From Roseburia sp. (GTDB taxonomy: Bacteria > Bacillota > Clostridia > Lachnospirales > Lachnospiraceae), in contig JALEKJ010000017.1 in the NCBI GenBank assembly GCA_022771695.1, positions 1 to 64,000 of the forward strand: a DNA stretch of 64,000 bases, given 5' to 3'. This document shows, in pieces, positions 26,787 through 35,985 of the stretch. How positions within the stretch are numbered: position 1 is the stretch's first letter; the number at the start of each line of letters is the position of its first letter. The position numbers and the translations under genes are program-made. Under the pieces are notes generated by a model, which saw only the letters and a list, made by a program, of their open reading frames with translations, was not told the DNA's origin and did no database searches.

Positions 26787-27590
26787 ATGACGCAAGCGGA
26801 ATTTTTACGGATATATACATTTATGAAGACCCGATATGGCATCGACATGAGCCGGAAAAAAGAAATTATTCAGGGACGTCTGGAAAATTATGTCCGTAAC
26901 GGTGGTTGGAAGACTTATACAGAATATATGGATGCGGTGGAACATGATTTCACCGGAAAACTGGAAAAACAACTGGTTGATATACTGACGACAAACCACA
27001 CTTTTTTCATGAGAGAGTTTGAACATTTTGAATATATGAAACAAGTCGTACTTCCGTGGCTCCGGCAAAAGGAAGCGCGGCGCAAAGATTTGGCAATCTG
27101 GTGTGGAGCGGCCTCTACGGGAGAAGAACCCTACATGGTGGCGATGCTGTTAAAAGATTTTTTTGGACTGGAGTATAACGAGTGGGACACAAAGGTGCTG
27201 GCGACGGATGTTTCTACGGGGGCATTGAAGCAGGCAATGGCGGGTGTTTATACCGGTGAACAGATAGAAAATTTACCGGAGCAGTGGAAACGACGTTATC
27301 TAAAGCCTGTCGGTAACGATGGATGCTATGAGGTGACAAAGGAGTTGAAACAGGAGGTGTTGTTTCGGCAGTTCAATTTGATGGAACCGTTTCCGTTTAA
27401 GCGAAAAATGCATGTGGTTTTTCTGAGAAATGTAATGATTTATTTTGATCATAGCACAAAAAGACAGTTAATACAGAAGGTATATGATGTGATGGAACCC
27501 GGGGGATATCTGTTCATTGGAAGAACAGAGACGCTTGAACGCGACAGCGCTCCGTTTAAGCTGGTTTCACCGTCAATCTTCCGTAAATAG
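26787..27590 (+). CDS. cheR: Chemoreceptor methyltransferase CheR
   Basis: 267 residues, full length. An N-terminal helical domain (about 1-75) precedes the SAM-binding domain (IWCGAASTGEEPYMVAM near 107, LATDVSTGALKQA near 143, VFLRNVMIYFD near 212). It transfers methyl groups from SAM to receptor glutamates, opposing CheB encoded next. No tetratricopeptide extension. Confidence 0.95.
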   Translation: MTQAEFLRIYTFMKTRYGIDMSRKKEIIQGRLENYVRNGGWKTYTEYMDAVEHDFTGKLEKQLVDILTTNHTFFMREFEHFEYMKQVVLPWLRQKEARRKDLAIWCGAASTGEEPYMVAMLLKDFFGLEYNEWDTKVLATDVSTGALKQAMAGVYTGEQIENLPEQWKRRYLKPVGNDGCYEVTKELKQEVLFRQFNLMEPFPFKRKMHVVFLRNVMIYFDHSTKRQLIQKVYDVMEPGGYLFIGRTETLERDSAPFKLVSPSIFRK

Positions 27591-27604
27591 AAGGGAAGAG
27601 TTGT

Positions 27605-28633
27605 ATGCGTCAAATAAGAGTGTTGGTGGTGGAAGACTCTCTGGTATTTCGAGAGCTTATGGTACAGAACTTGAACAAAGATCCGGCAATCCAGGTGGTT
27701 GCGGCGGTAAGGGACCCCTTTGAAGCAAGAGATGCGTTGATAGAATATAAGCCGGATGTAATGACTTTGGATTTAGAACTGCCACGGATGAACGGAATTG
27801 ATTTTTTGCGGATGCTGATGCCGCAATATCCGCTTCCGGTGGTGGTGGTCAGCGGAGCAAGTGACAAAGTCTTTGACGCTCTAAATGCCGGAGCAGTGGA
27901 GTTTGTGGAGAAACCAAAAGCTACAGAACGGTCACAACTGGAAGCGTTTGTCAGAAACGAACTTCCGATTAAGATAAAGATAGCTTCGATTGCTCATATC
28001 GGAAATATCAAGCGGGCGTCCCGGACAGCGGTCAAGCCATCCGTTTCCATAGACAATAAGGAAATGATTGTGGCAATTGGGGCTTCCACCGGAGGAACCG
28101 AAGCGATAGCCGCTGTCATCAAGGAGTTTGGGAATGACATACCGGGTGTGGTCATTGTGCAGCATATGCCGGCTGGATTTACAGAAATGTATGCCAGACG
28201 TTTGGATGATGAGTGCCGGGTACATGTAAAAGAGGCGAAGACTGGTGATCCTGTATTGCCTGGGCAGGTGTTGCTTGCACCGGGAGGCGATGCGCATATG
28301 CAGCTTGTTCGAATGAACGGGGGGTATCAGGTCATCTGCAAAAAGGGTCCCAAGGTGAACGGACATTGCCCATCTGTGGATGTGCTGTTTCATTCGGTAG
28401 CGGAGGTAGCAGGAAAACGTGCACTTGGAATCATCCTTACCGGAATGGGGGGTGATGGCGCCAAGGGATTGCTTGCAATGAGACAAGCAGGGGCGCGGAC
28501 CATTGGGCAGGACGAATCAACCTGCATCGTATATGGAATGCCGAAAGTAGCTTATGAACTGGGGGCGGTGGAATATCAGGAAAAGCTTCCTGACATTGCT
28601 AAGCGGACCTATAGTATATTAAGTAAAATGTAA
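27605..28633 (+). CDS. cheB: Chemoreceptor methylesterase/response regulator CheB
   Basis: 342 residues: receiver (about 1-120, VVEDS, acceptor Asp in MTLDLELPRMNG, lysine in EKP) and a CheB methylesterase domain (about 155-340) with the catalytic serine in GASTGGTEAI, histidine in QHMPAGFT and aspartate in MGGDGAKG. Deamidation may also depend on this enzyme, as no cheD is present nearby. It follows cheR by 14 bases. Confidence 0.95.
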   Translation: MRQIRVLVVEDSLVFRELMVQNLNKDPAIQVVAAVRDPFEARDALIEYKPDVMTLDLELPRMNGIDFLRMLMPQYPLPVVVVSGASDKVFDALNAGAVEFVEKPKATERSQLEAFVRNELPIKIKIASIAHIGNIKRASRTAVKPSVSIDNKEMIVAIGASTGGTEAIAAVIKEFGNDIPGVVIVQHMPAGFTEMYARRLDDECRVHVKEAKTGDPVLPGQVLLAPGGDAHMQLVRMNGGYQVICKKGPKVNGHCPSVDVLFHSVAEVAGKRALGIILTGMGGDGAKGLLAMRQAGARTIGQDESTCIVYGMPKVAYELGAVEYQEKLPDIAKRTYSILSKM

Positions 28634-28644
28634 GGAGAGAGCAT

Positions 28645-29037
28645 ATGAAAATTTTATTGGCAGAAGACGATTTTGTGACACGTAAGTTCATGACAAACTT
28701 TTTGTCCAAGTATGGAGAGTGTGATGTCACGGTAGACGGTATGGAAGCGGTCGATGCATTTATGATGGCGCTGGAAGAGGATGAACCATATGACTTGGTA
28801 TGTCTTGACATCATGATGCCGGTCATGGACGGATATCAGGCGCTTGTCGGAATCCGTAATCTGGAAAAAGAACGCAACATTCCGGAAGAAAAGGGCGCGA
28901 AAGTGATTATGACAACGGCATTGAATGATGAAAAGAATGTAAAAATGGCGTTTGACCTTGGATGTACCATTTATTCCGGAAAACCACTCGATCAGGAGAG
29001 ATTTGAACAGGCATTGAAGAAACTTGGCTTGGTATAG
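28645..29037 (+). CDS. CheY-like single-domain response regulator
   Basis: 130 residues forming one receiver domain: acidic pair in LAEDD, phospho-acceptor in LVCLDIMMPVMDG, switch threonine in IMTTAL and lysine in YSGKP. It probably receives phosphate from the adjacent CheA. Whether it addresses a flagellar motor cannot be judged, since no flagellar genes are in view. AGGAGAG precedes the ATG. Confidence 0.92.
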   Translation: MKILLAEDDFVTRKFMTNFLSKYGECDVTVDGMEAVDAFMMALEEDEPYDLVCLDIMMPVMDGYQALVGIRNLEKERNIPEEKGAKVIMTTALNDEKNVKMAFDLGCTIYSGKPLDQERFEQALKKLGLV

Positions 29038-29051
29038 AAAGGAAGTGCGAG

Positions 29052-31193
29052 ATGGCTGAAGGATTTAATACAGAAGATATGCTCGGCGTATATCTGTTTG
29101 AAAACGGGCAGCTACTGGAACGACTACAGGAAATCGTATTGGAACAGAAAGACGAAGAGTGCTTCGACGAAGAGAGTATCAATGAAATATTCCGAACGAT
29201 GCACACGATAAAAGGATCGTCCGGAATGATGATGTTTGATGAGATTATGAAAGTGACTCACAAACTGGAGGACGTATTCTTTTTCCTAAGAGAATCGCAT
29301 CCGAAGAATGTTCCGCACTTAGAACTGGTGGATTATGTGCTGGCAGTGGCAGACTTTGTTTCAGGTGAGCTGGAAAAGCTGGAAAATGGGGATGCTGCAG
29401 ACGGAGATGCAACAGAGATTATCGCGCAGGTGGATGAATTCTTAAACAAGATTAAGGGGGAGAATGACGCACCGGTCAAGAAAGAAAATGTCAGCGAGGC
29501 ACCGAAGCAGTTTTACATTGCGCCGATGGCGACAAGTGGCAGTCACTTTTTCAAGATTTATCTTACATACAGTCCGGGAATTCAGTTGGCAAATGTACAC
29601 GCCTATAAAATTGTTTATGCGTTAAAAGAAATTGCGGAAGACATCATGTATTCGCCGGAAGATATTATTTCCAACGAGAGAAGTGCAGAGGAAATCCTAG
29701 AGAACGGCTTTAAGATTTTGCTGCAGACGCAGAGCACAAAAGAAGACTTAGAAAAACTGATTCAGGTTGGATATGAACTCGAGAACGTTGAAATTTATCC
29801 GTGCACGGCAAAAGATTACCAGATGGGATTTGACGGCATCGGCTCCGAAATTCGCATAGAAGGAGAGCATGGCGGCGCAGAAACTGAAGAAAAAGCAGGG
29901 GAAACGACGGCAGAAGCGAAACCGGATGAGAAAAAGAAACCGATGGCACCCGGTGACTTTGTCATCGAATCCAAGGAACCCGGCAAGGCGAAAAAGCTGG
30001 CGAAGGACAAGCCGAAGAAGGCAGAAAAAGCATCTTTTATCAGCGTAGATGTCGCGAAGATGGATATGCTGATGGATTTAATCGGCGAGTTGGTTATTTC
30101 GGAATCGGTTGTATTGCAAAATCAGGATTTAAAGGTGCCGGGATTGAAATTAGACAATTTCAACAAGGCTGCGGCGCAGATGTCAAAGATATCAACAGAC
30201 CTTCAGAATGTCATCATGAGTATGCGAATGGTACCGTTAACCAACACATTCCAGAAGATGAATCGTATCGTGTTCGATGTGTCGAGAAAGCTTGGCAAGG
30301 ATATTGAGTTTGAGATGATTGGGGAAAACACAGAGGTTGATAAGAACATCATTGAACATATCTCAGACCCACTGATGCATCTGGTACGAAACTCCGTTGA
30401 CCATGGAATTGAAACCAAGGAAGAGCGCGAGGAAAAGGGTAAGACGGAAAAAGGGAAAATTACCTTGTCTGCAAAGACCGAATCGGGAAAGGTATGGATT
30501 GGTGTAACGGATAATGGAGCCGGTCTTGACAGAGATAAAATCTTAGCGAAAGCGAGAAGACAGGGTATCTTAGATCCTTCAAGGGCGGATAGCTCCTACA
30601 CGGACAAAGAGGTATACCAGTTTATTACACTTCCGGGATTTTCAACGAATGAACAGGTGACGGAGTATTCAGGACGCGGGGTTGGTATGGACGTCGTAGT
30701 ATCGAATCTTCAGTCAATCGGCGGAGCGCTTGAGATTGAGAGTACGCCGGGGCAGGGAAGTACGATGACCCTTAAGATTCCTTTGACACTTGCCATCATT
30801 GACGGAATCGTGATGGAGGTTGGCAACTCCTCGTTTGTTATTGAGACAGGGGTGGTAAAAGAATTTGTAAGTGTCAGTGAGGACATGATGATTCATGAAC
30901 CGAGTGGAGAAGAATTTGTCATGATTCGTGGGGAATGTTACCCGGTACTTCGGATTGGCGAATGGTATCATCTGAGAGATTACAAGGAAAAGGTCGAGGA
31001 AGGCATGATGATTATCATCGAGATTGAGAAAAAGAACATATGTCTCTTCGTAGACCGACTGGTAGGAAAGCAGGAAATCGTCGTAAAACCGATACCGAGT
31101 TATGTGCGCAAAGTGAAGGGGTTATCCGGCTGCACACAGTTAGGAGACGGAAGTATTGCCCTGATATTGGATGCGGCAGGACTGACAGAATGA
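29052..31193 (+). CDS. cheA: Chemotaxis histidine kinase CheA
   Basis: 713 residues in the standard order: P1 phosphotransfer domain (about 1-105, phospho-histidine H51 in MHTIKGSSG), a P2-like region (about 155-265), a Lys/Glu-rich linker (about 272-325), P3 dimerisation (about 330-395), P4 ATPase (about 395-570; HLVRNSVDHGIE, DNGAGLD, GRGVGMDVV) and P5 CheW-like domain (about 575-712). It phosphorylates the adjoining CheY-like and CheB proteins. GAAAGGAAGTGCGAG precedes the ATG. Confidence 0.97.
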   Translation: MAEGFNTEDMLGVYLFENGQLLERLQEIVLEQKDEECFDEESINEIFRTMHTIKGSSGMMMFDEIMKVTHKLEDVFFFLRESHPKNVPHLELVDYVLAVADFVSGELEKLENGDAADGDATEIIAQVDEFLNKIKGENDAPVKKENVSEAPKQFYIAPMATSGSHFFKIYLTYSPGIQLANVHAYKIVYALKEIAEDIMYSPEDIISNERSAEEILENGFKILLQTQSTKEDLEKLIQVGYELENVEIYPCTAKDYQMGFDGIGSEIRIEGEHGGAETEEKAGETTAEAKPDEKKKPMAPGDFVIESKEPGKAKKLAKDKPKKAEKASFISVDVAKMDMLMDLIGELVISESVVLQNQDLKVPGLKLDNFNKAAAQMSKISTDLQNVIMSMRMVPLTNTFQKMNRIVFDVSRKLGKDIEFEMIGENTEVDKNIIEHISDPLMHLVRNSVDHGIETKEEREEKGKTEKGKITLSAKTESGKVWIGVTDNGAGLDRDKILAKARRQGILDPSRADSSYTDKEVYQFITLPGFSTNEQVTEYSGRGVGMDVVVSNLQSIGGALEIESTPGQGSTMTLKIPLTLAIIDGIVMEVGNSSFVIETGVVKEFVSVSEDMMIHEPSGEEFVMIRGECYPVLRIGEWYHLRDYKEKVEEGMMIIIEIEKKNICLFVDRLVGKQEIVVKPIPSYVRKVKGLSGCTQLGDGSIALILDAAGLTE

Positions 31194-31234
31194 TGATGCG
31201 TTAAAATAAATATTAAGAAAGGAAAGGGAGGCAT

Positions 31235-31732
31235 ATGGGCGAGAATGATACACAGCTACAGCTAGATAAATATGTGACCTTTAAGTCCGGAAATGAATAC
31301 TTTGGTCTCAGAATTGAGTATGTGAATGAAATCATAGTCTTTCAGGAAATCACAGAAATTCCGGAGAGCGAGGATTATATTAAGGGATTGATTAACCTCA
31401 GAGGTAAGATTATTCCGGTCATTGATGTACGCTTACGGTTTGGACAGGAGCCATTTGAATACAATGACAGAACCTGCATTATTGTAATCAATGTGAAGTC
31501 CACGGTAGTTGGATTGATTGTCGAGAAGATTGCCGAAGTGGTAGAGATACCGGAAGAAAATATCTTGCCATCTCCATCGATTGGACATGGAGATAGGTCG
31601 CAGAACAATTATGTGAAGGCAATCGGTAAAGTTGGCGATGATGTTAAGCTATTGTTAGACCCGGATAAGTTGATAGGTGATGAGGATTTAGCCGGTGCAG
31701 AGCAGTCAGAAGATGAGGAAGAAGGAGAATAA
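31235..31732 (+). CDS. cheW: Chemotaxis adaptor CheW
   Basis: 165 residues: one CheW beta-barrel domain (about 8-145; [32 protein letters not shown]) and an acidic tail. It couples receptors to CheA. A strong GGAAAGGGAGG site precedes the ATG, and the receptor gene follows after 5 bases. Confidence 0.95.
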   Translation: MGENDTQLQLDKYVTFKSGNEYFGLRIEYVNEIIVFQEITEIPESEDYIKGLINLRGKIIPVIDVRLRFGQEPFEYNDRTCIIVINVKSTVVGLIVEKIAEVVEIPEENILPSPSIGHGDRSQNNYVKAIGKVGDDVKLLLDPDKLIGDEDLAGAEQSEDEEEGE

Positions 31733-31737
31733 TTATT

Positions 31738-33093
31738 ATGAAAAACATGAAGATGCATACAAAATTAATTATTGGATTTATTATCGTTGACATTTTGGTA
31801 ATTGTAGCAATCTGGCTGGGCTATTCGACGGCAAAAACCATTATCACTGTGGAAAATCCGCAGCATTATCTCCAAAGCTACAAATATTTTTCTATTGGTT
31901 TGTTTGTGATTGCAATAATTATTATGGGGGTCATCTCCATATCTATGACGAGAGCAATTCGCCATTCTACCGAACAACTGTCAAATGTGGCAAAGGATAT
32001 TTCTCTGGGTAAAGTGGATGTGAAGCTGGTAAAGAGAAGCAATGATGAATTCGGACAGTTGGTAGATGAGTATCAGAAAGTTGTAGATAACATTCGATAT
32101 CAGGCACAGATTACGGAAGAAATTGCGAACGGAAATCTGACGGTAGAGGTTGCACCAAGGTCCGAGGAGGATTTGCTGGGCAACTCCTTAAAGCAGTTGG
32201 TAAGACGTAACCTGCATGCGATGACAAATATTAATGATGCGGCATATCAGGTAACGACAAGCTCTTCACAGGTAGCAAGTGCGAGTGAAGCATTGGCACA
32301 GGGCTCTACAGAGCAGGCAAGTGCAATTGAGGAAATCACGGCTTCTATCAGTGATATTGCAGAGAAAACGAAGCAAAATGCACAGGAGGCGAACACAGCA
32401 TCAGAACTGGTAGCACAGGCGATTGAAGACGTAAAGCGCGGAAATGAACAGATGCGGGAAATGATGACTGCAATGGAAGACATCAATAAATCTTCTGAGA
32501 GCATTTCAAAAATTATCAAGGTTATCGATGATATTGCGTTCCAGACAAACATTCTTGCATTAAATGCAGCAGTGGAGGCAGCAAGAGCCGGAGATGCAGG
32601 AAAAGGCTTTGCGGTTGTAGCTGAGGAAGTGCGCAACCTTGCGGCAAAGAGCGCATCCGCAGCATCTGAGACAGCGGAGATGATTGAGGATTCTATTCAT
32701 AAGGTGGAAGCAGGCTCCAACATTGCGGATGAGACGGCAAAGGCTCTTGAGATGATTACAGAAGCGGTGAGAGAGAGCGAGGAAATTATTCGGAATATCG
32801 CAGAAGCATCAAACTACCAGGCAACTGCAATCGCACAGATTGATCAGGCGGTAGAACAGGTATCACAGGTTGTGCAGAATAATTCTGCAACCAGTGAGCA
32901 GTGTGCGGCGGCAAGTGTAGAATTATCAAATCAGGCAAGCAGAATGCGAGATCTCTTATCGGTATACAATGTAGGTGACGGTTCGGCAATGGCAGTAGAG
33001 AGCGAGCAGGAGGATACAGATACCGAATTTGACAATTCAGGAGATAGAAACGAACAGATTATTTCGCTGGGTGAAGGATTTGGTAAGTACTAG
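31738..33093 (+). CDS. Methyl-accepting chemotaxis protein with minimal external loop
   Basis: 451 residues. Two membrane helices (about 8-28 and 48-70) are separated by only about 20 residues, so there is no extracellular ligand domain. HAMP-like segments (about 72-165) are followed by the cytoplasmic signalling coiled coil with a canonical tip ([30 protein letters not shown]). The signal is probably intramembrane, cytoplasmic or relayed by partners. It completes the che operon and is followed by a terminator. Confidence 0.93.
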   Translation: MKNMKMHTKLIIGFIIVDILVIVAIWLGYSTAKTIITVENPQHYLQSYKYFSIGLFVIAIIIMGVISISMTRAIRHSTEQLSNVAKDISLGKVDVKLVKRSNDEFGQLVDEYQKVVDNIRYQAQITEEIANGNLTVEVAPRSEEDLLGNSLKQLVRRNLHAMTNINDAAYQVTTSSSQVASASEALAQGSTEQASAIEEITASISDIAEKTKQNAQEANTASELVAQAIEDVKRGNEQMREMMTAMEDINKSSESISKIIKVIDDIAFQTNILALNAAVEAARAGDAGKGFAVVAEEVRNLAAKSASAASETAEMIEDSIHKVEAGSNIADETAKALEMITEAVRESEEIIRNIAEASNYQATAIAQIDQAVEQVSQVVQNNSATSEQCAAASVELSNQASRMRDLLSVYNVGDGSAMAVESEQEDTDTEFDNSGDRNEQIISLGEGFGKY

Positions 33094-33106
33094 ATGGGGT
33101 GAAAAG

Positions 33107-33141
33107 AAGCATACTGGCGTTAGGTCGTCAGTATGCTTTTT
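33107..33141 (+). terminator. Terminator of the che operon
   Basis: AAGCATACTG (33107-33116) pairs perfectly with CAGTATGCTT (33129-33138), followed by TTT; inner bases extend the stem with a G-U pair. Confidence 0.8.
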
Positions 33142-33180
33142 GAATCTATAGGAAATTCTTTATAGTTCGGAGGCAGAAGA

Positions 33181-35985
33181 GTGAAATATAGCCATAGCGA
33201 TAAAAGAGAACAACAGGGAATAGAAAAATTTGTTTTGGGGCTGTTTACGTTGTATGACGCCGGCATCCTGTTTTTGGTAATGCTGCAGAAGTGGGAGAGT
33301 TGGATTGCGTTTGCACTGGTAATCAATCTTGCAGTGAGTTGGATTTTGCATATTGGGGCATATCGCGATTACCGGTTTCGAGCCATTATGAATACCTTTG
33401 CCATGCAGATTAGCCTATTGCTCTATATGGCAAGGGCAAATGAACTGACCTCTGTTATGGGAATTTTCGCAGCATCTGTGGTTTTTGCCGGATTATATGG
33501 TATCTTAGATGTGCTTTGTATTACATGGGCTTCATCTGTGTTTCTCATTCTGTATCATGCGTTTATCGCGCATAGCTTCCAAATCACATCGCTGGAGGAA
33601 GGCGTGCGGCTGGTGCTGCAAATTATAAATGTTTTTGTGCTTCAATACGTCATCTATATATGGGTAAAACGCCGTGAGCAGACGAACAGAGCCTTTTTAG
33701 AGACGATTGAAGTATTACAGAAGGCAGAGCAAAGCAAAGACGATTTCCTGACGAATGTAAGCCATGAGATTCGTACGCCAATCAATACCATCTGCGGTAT
33801 GAGTGAGATGATATTGGGTGAGACAGAGCCAAAGAAGATTAGAGAAGACGTGAGGAGTATTCAGAGTGCGGGCAGAAATCTGATGTCGCTTGTGAGTGAT
33901 ATTTTAGACTTTTCAGAATTACAGGCAGGAAATGTGGAACTTGAGGAAGAGGCATATAACATTACCTCTACCATGAATGATGTTATCAATATGGCGCTGG
34001 CAAAGAAAAAGGAAAAGCAGATAGAGCTGATTGTAAACTGTGATGCGGATATTCCATGTGCATTGTACGGAGATGAAAAGAAGATACGCCGTGTTATTAT
34101 GAACATTTTGGATAATGCGATTAAATTTACAAAGGAGGGGTATGTCAGTCTATCAATCACAAGCAGACGAGAGAGTTATGGCGTCAATCTGGCAATTACG
34201 ATAAAAGATACCGGAATCGGTATGAAAGAAGAGAGCATAGAAAAGTTGTTTACCAGTTTTAATCAGGTGGACACAAAGCGGAATCGTGAGGAGGGCGGAA
34301 TAGGATTGGGTCTTGCGATTTCGCAGGCACTTGTACAACGTATGGGTGGCATTATTACAGTAAAGAGTAAGTATCAGAAGGGAACAGTTGTCAAAGTTGT
34401 TATTCCTCAGAAAGTTTTAGATAAGCGGTCGATTGTGTGCATACATGAAAAGGAGAGCTTAAACGTTGCGGTATATATCGATATGGAACAGTTCCGTATG
34501 ACGGAGATTCGTGATGCATACATGGAAAACATTCGTAATATTATTGAGCAGCTTCAAACAAGATGCCATGTTTGCAGAAGCTTTGGAGAGTTGAAACGGC
34601 GTCAAGTGCGAGAACAGTTTACCCATATATTTATCAGTGGTGAGGAATATCGCGCAGAGCCTAATTATTTTGATGAATTGGCAGAGCAGGTGAAAGTCGT
34701 TATTGTCATTGAGCCGGAAGAAGAAAAAGAGATTAATAATCCGAAGATTTGCCGAATTTATAAACCATTTTATATTTTGCCGATTGCATCGGTGGTGAAT
34801 GGAGACACCCGGAATACTATAACGGGTGAAAGACTCCGGGGCGATGCGTTTATGGCCCCGATGGCACATATACTTGTGGTTGATGATAATGAGATGAACC
34901 TCCAGGTTATCGAATACTTGCTGGAACGTTATCAGATTAAGGTGACGAAAGCGACGAGCGGAAGAGAAGCATTAGAGAAGATTGAAACCATGAATTTCGA
35001 TCTCGTGTTTATGGATCATATGATGCCGGGAATGGACGGTGTAGAAACCTTACATCGAATCCGGGATAAAGTAGGTGCTTATTATCGAAAAGTGCCGGTT
35101 ATCGCGCTGACGGCAAATGCAATAGCAGGTGCGCGGGAAAAGTTCCTGGCAGAGGGATTTACGGACTTTTTGGAAAAACCGATTGAAGTATCTGTACTTG
35201 CACGTGTGTTGAGAAGAAATCTGCCGCAGGAAAAGCTTTCTTCGGTGAGTGATTTGGGAAGTGAGGCACGAATGGAAGCTGACGGTGACAAACAGCTACA
35301 GCAGGAAGCGAAAACAGAGGGTGAGCCGGAGAAAGAACGACTGTTAGACCCGCAGATTGGTCTGCTTTACTGCGGCGGAGAAGCAGGATATCGCAAGGTT
35401 TTGGCCTGCTATAGCCAGACAGGGGACGAAAATCGTGAGAAAATTGAACAGCTTTTTGCGAAGGGGGATTGGAAGAATTACACGATTGCAGTACACGGAA
35501 TCAAGAGCGCGATGCTTAGCATCGGTGCGACGCATCTGTCAGGTTTGGCAAAAGAATTGGAAGTAGCGGGAAAAAAGAATGATATCGCCTACATAAAGGA
35601 ACATCATGCGAAAATGCTGGAAGAATATCGCTGTATCATAGAAATGCTGAAGGAGAACAATCTTGCAAGCCGACAAGCGTCGGAAAAGAAACCAAAAGAG
35701 CAGACAGAATCGGCAGACATAGAGGAGCTGTCGGTACTTGCAGACAGTGTTTTCAATCAATATGTCCAGGAGTTTGAGAAAGCGGCGTATGACCTTGATG
35801 GAGTGCAGATGCTCAAAATTTTAACGGAATTGGAACGATATCAATATGCGGGTGTGGAATTGAAAGAGGCACTTTTTGCGGTGAGAAGAAAAGTGGAAAT
35901 GTCGGATTATATGTCAGCAACGGATGTACTGTTAAAGCTGTGGAAAAGATTGAAAAATAGTGCGGAGGGAGGCGACAGAGCATGA
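33181..35985 (+). CDS. Hybrid histidine kinase with pseudo-receiver, receiver and HPt
   Basis: 934 residues from a GTG start after CGGAGGC. About six membrane helices fill residues 15-170; HisKA follows with FLTNVSHEIRTPINT near 195, then the HATPase (ILDNAIKFTK, DTGIGMKE, IGLGLA) to about 415. Residues 415-540 resemble a receiver fold without the acidic pocket. A true receiver spans about 560-680 (VVDDNEMN, acceptor Asp in VFMDHMMPGMDG). An HPt domain near 735-820 carries the phospho-histidine in VHGIKSAM. The protein can therefore run a full His-Asp-His relay. It overlaps the next gene by 4 bases. Confidence 0.92.
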   Translation: MKYSHSDKREQQGIEKFVLGLFTLYDAGILFLVMLQKWESWIAFALVINLAVSWILHIGAYRDYRFRAIMNTFAMQISLLLYMARANELTSVMGIFAASVVFAGLYGILDVLCITWASSVFLILYHAFIAHSFQITSLEEGVRLVLQIINVFVLQYVIYIWVKRREQTNRAFLETIEVLQKAEQSKDDFLTNVSHEIRTPINTICGMSEMILGETEPKKIREDVRSIQSAGRNLMSLVSDILDFSELQAGNVELEEEAYNITSTMNDVINMALAKKKEKQIELIVNCDADIPCALYGDEKKIRRVIMNILDNAIKFTKEGYVSLSITSRRESYGVNLAITIKDTGIGMKEESIEKLFTSFNQVDTKRNREEGGIGLGLAISQALVQRMGGIITVKSKYQKGTVVKVVIPQKVLDKRSIVCIHEKESLNVAVYIDMEQFRMTEIRDAYMENIRNIIEQLQTRCHVCRSFGELKRRQVREQFTHIFISGEEYRAEPNYFDELAEQVKVVIVIEPEEEKEINNPKICRIYKPFYILPIASVVNGDTRNTITGERLRGDAFMAPMAHILVVDDNEMNLQVIEYLLERYQIKVTKATSGREALEKIETMNFDLVFMDHMMPGMDGVETLHRIRDKVGAYYRKVPVIALTANAIAGAREKFLAEGFTDFLEKPIEVSVLARVLRRNLPQEKLSSVSDLGSEARMEADGDKQLQQEAKTEGEPEKERLLDPQIGLLYCGGEAGYRKVLACYSQTGDENREKIEQLFAKGDWKNYTIAVHGIKSAMLSIGATHLSGLAKELEVAGKKNDIAYIKEHHAKMLEEYRCIIEMLKENNLASRQASEKKPKEQTESADIEELSVLADSVFNQYVQEFEKAAYDLDGVQMLKILTELERYQYAGVELKEALFAVRRKVEMSDYMSATDVLLKLWKRLKNSAEGGDRA

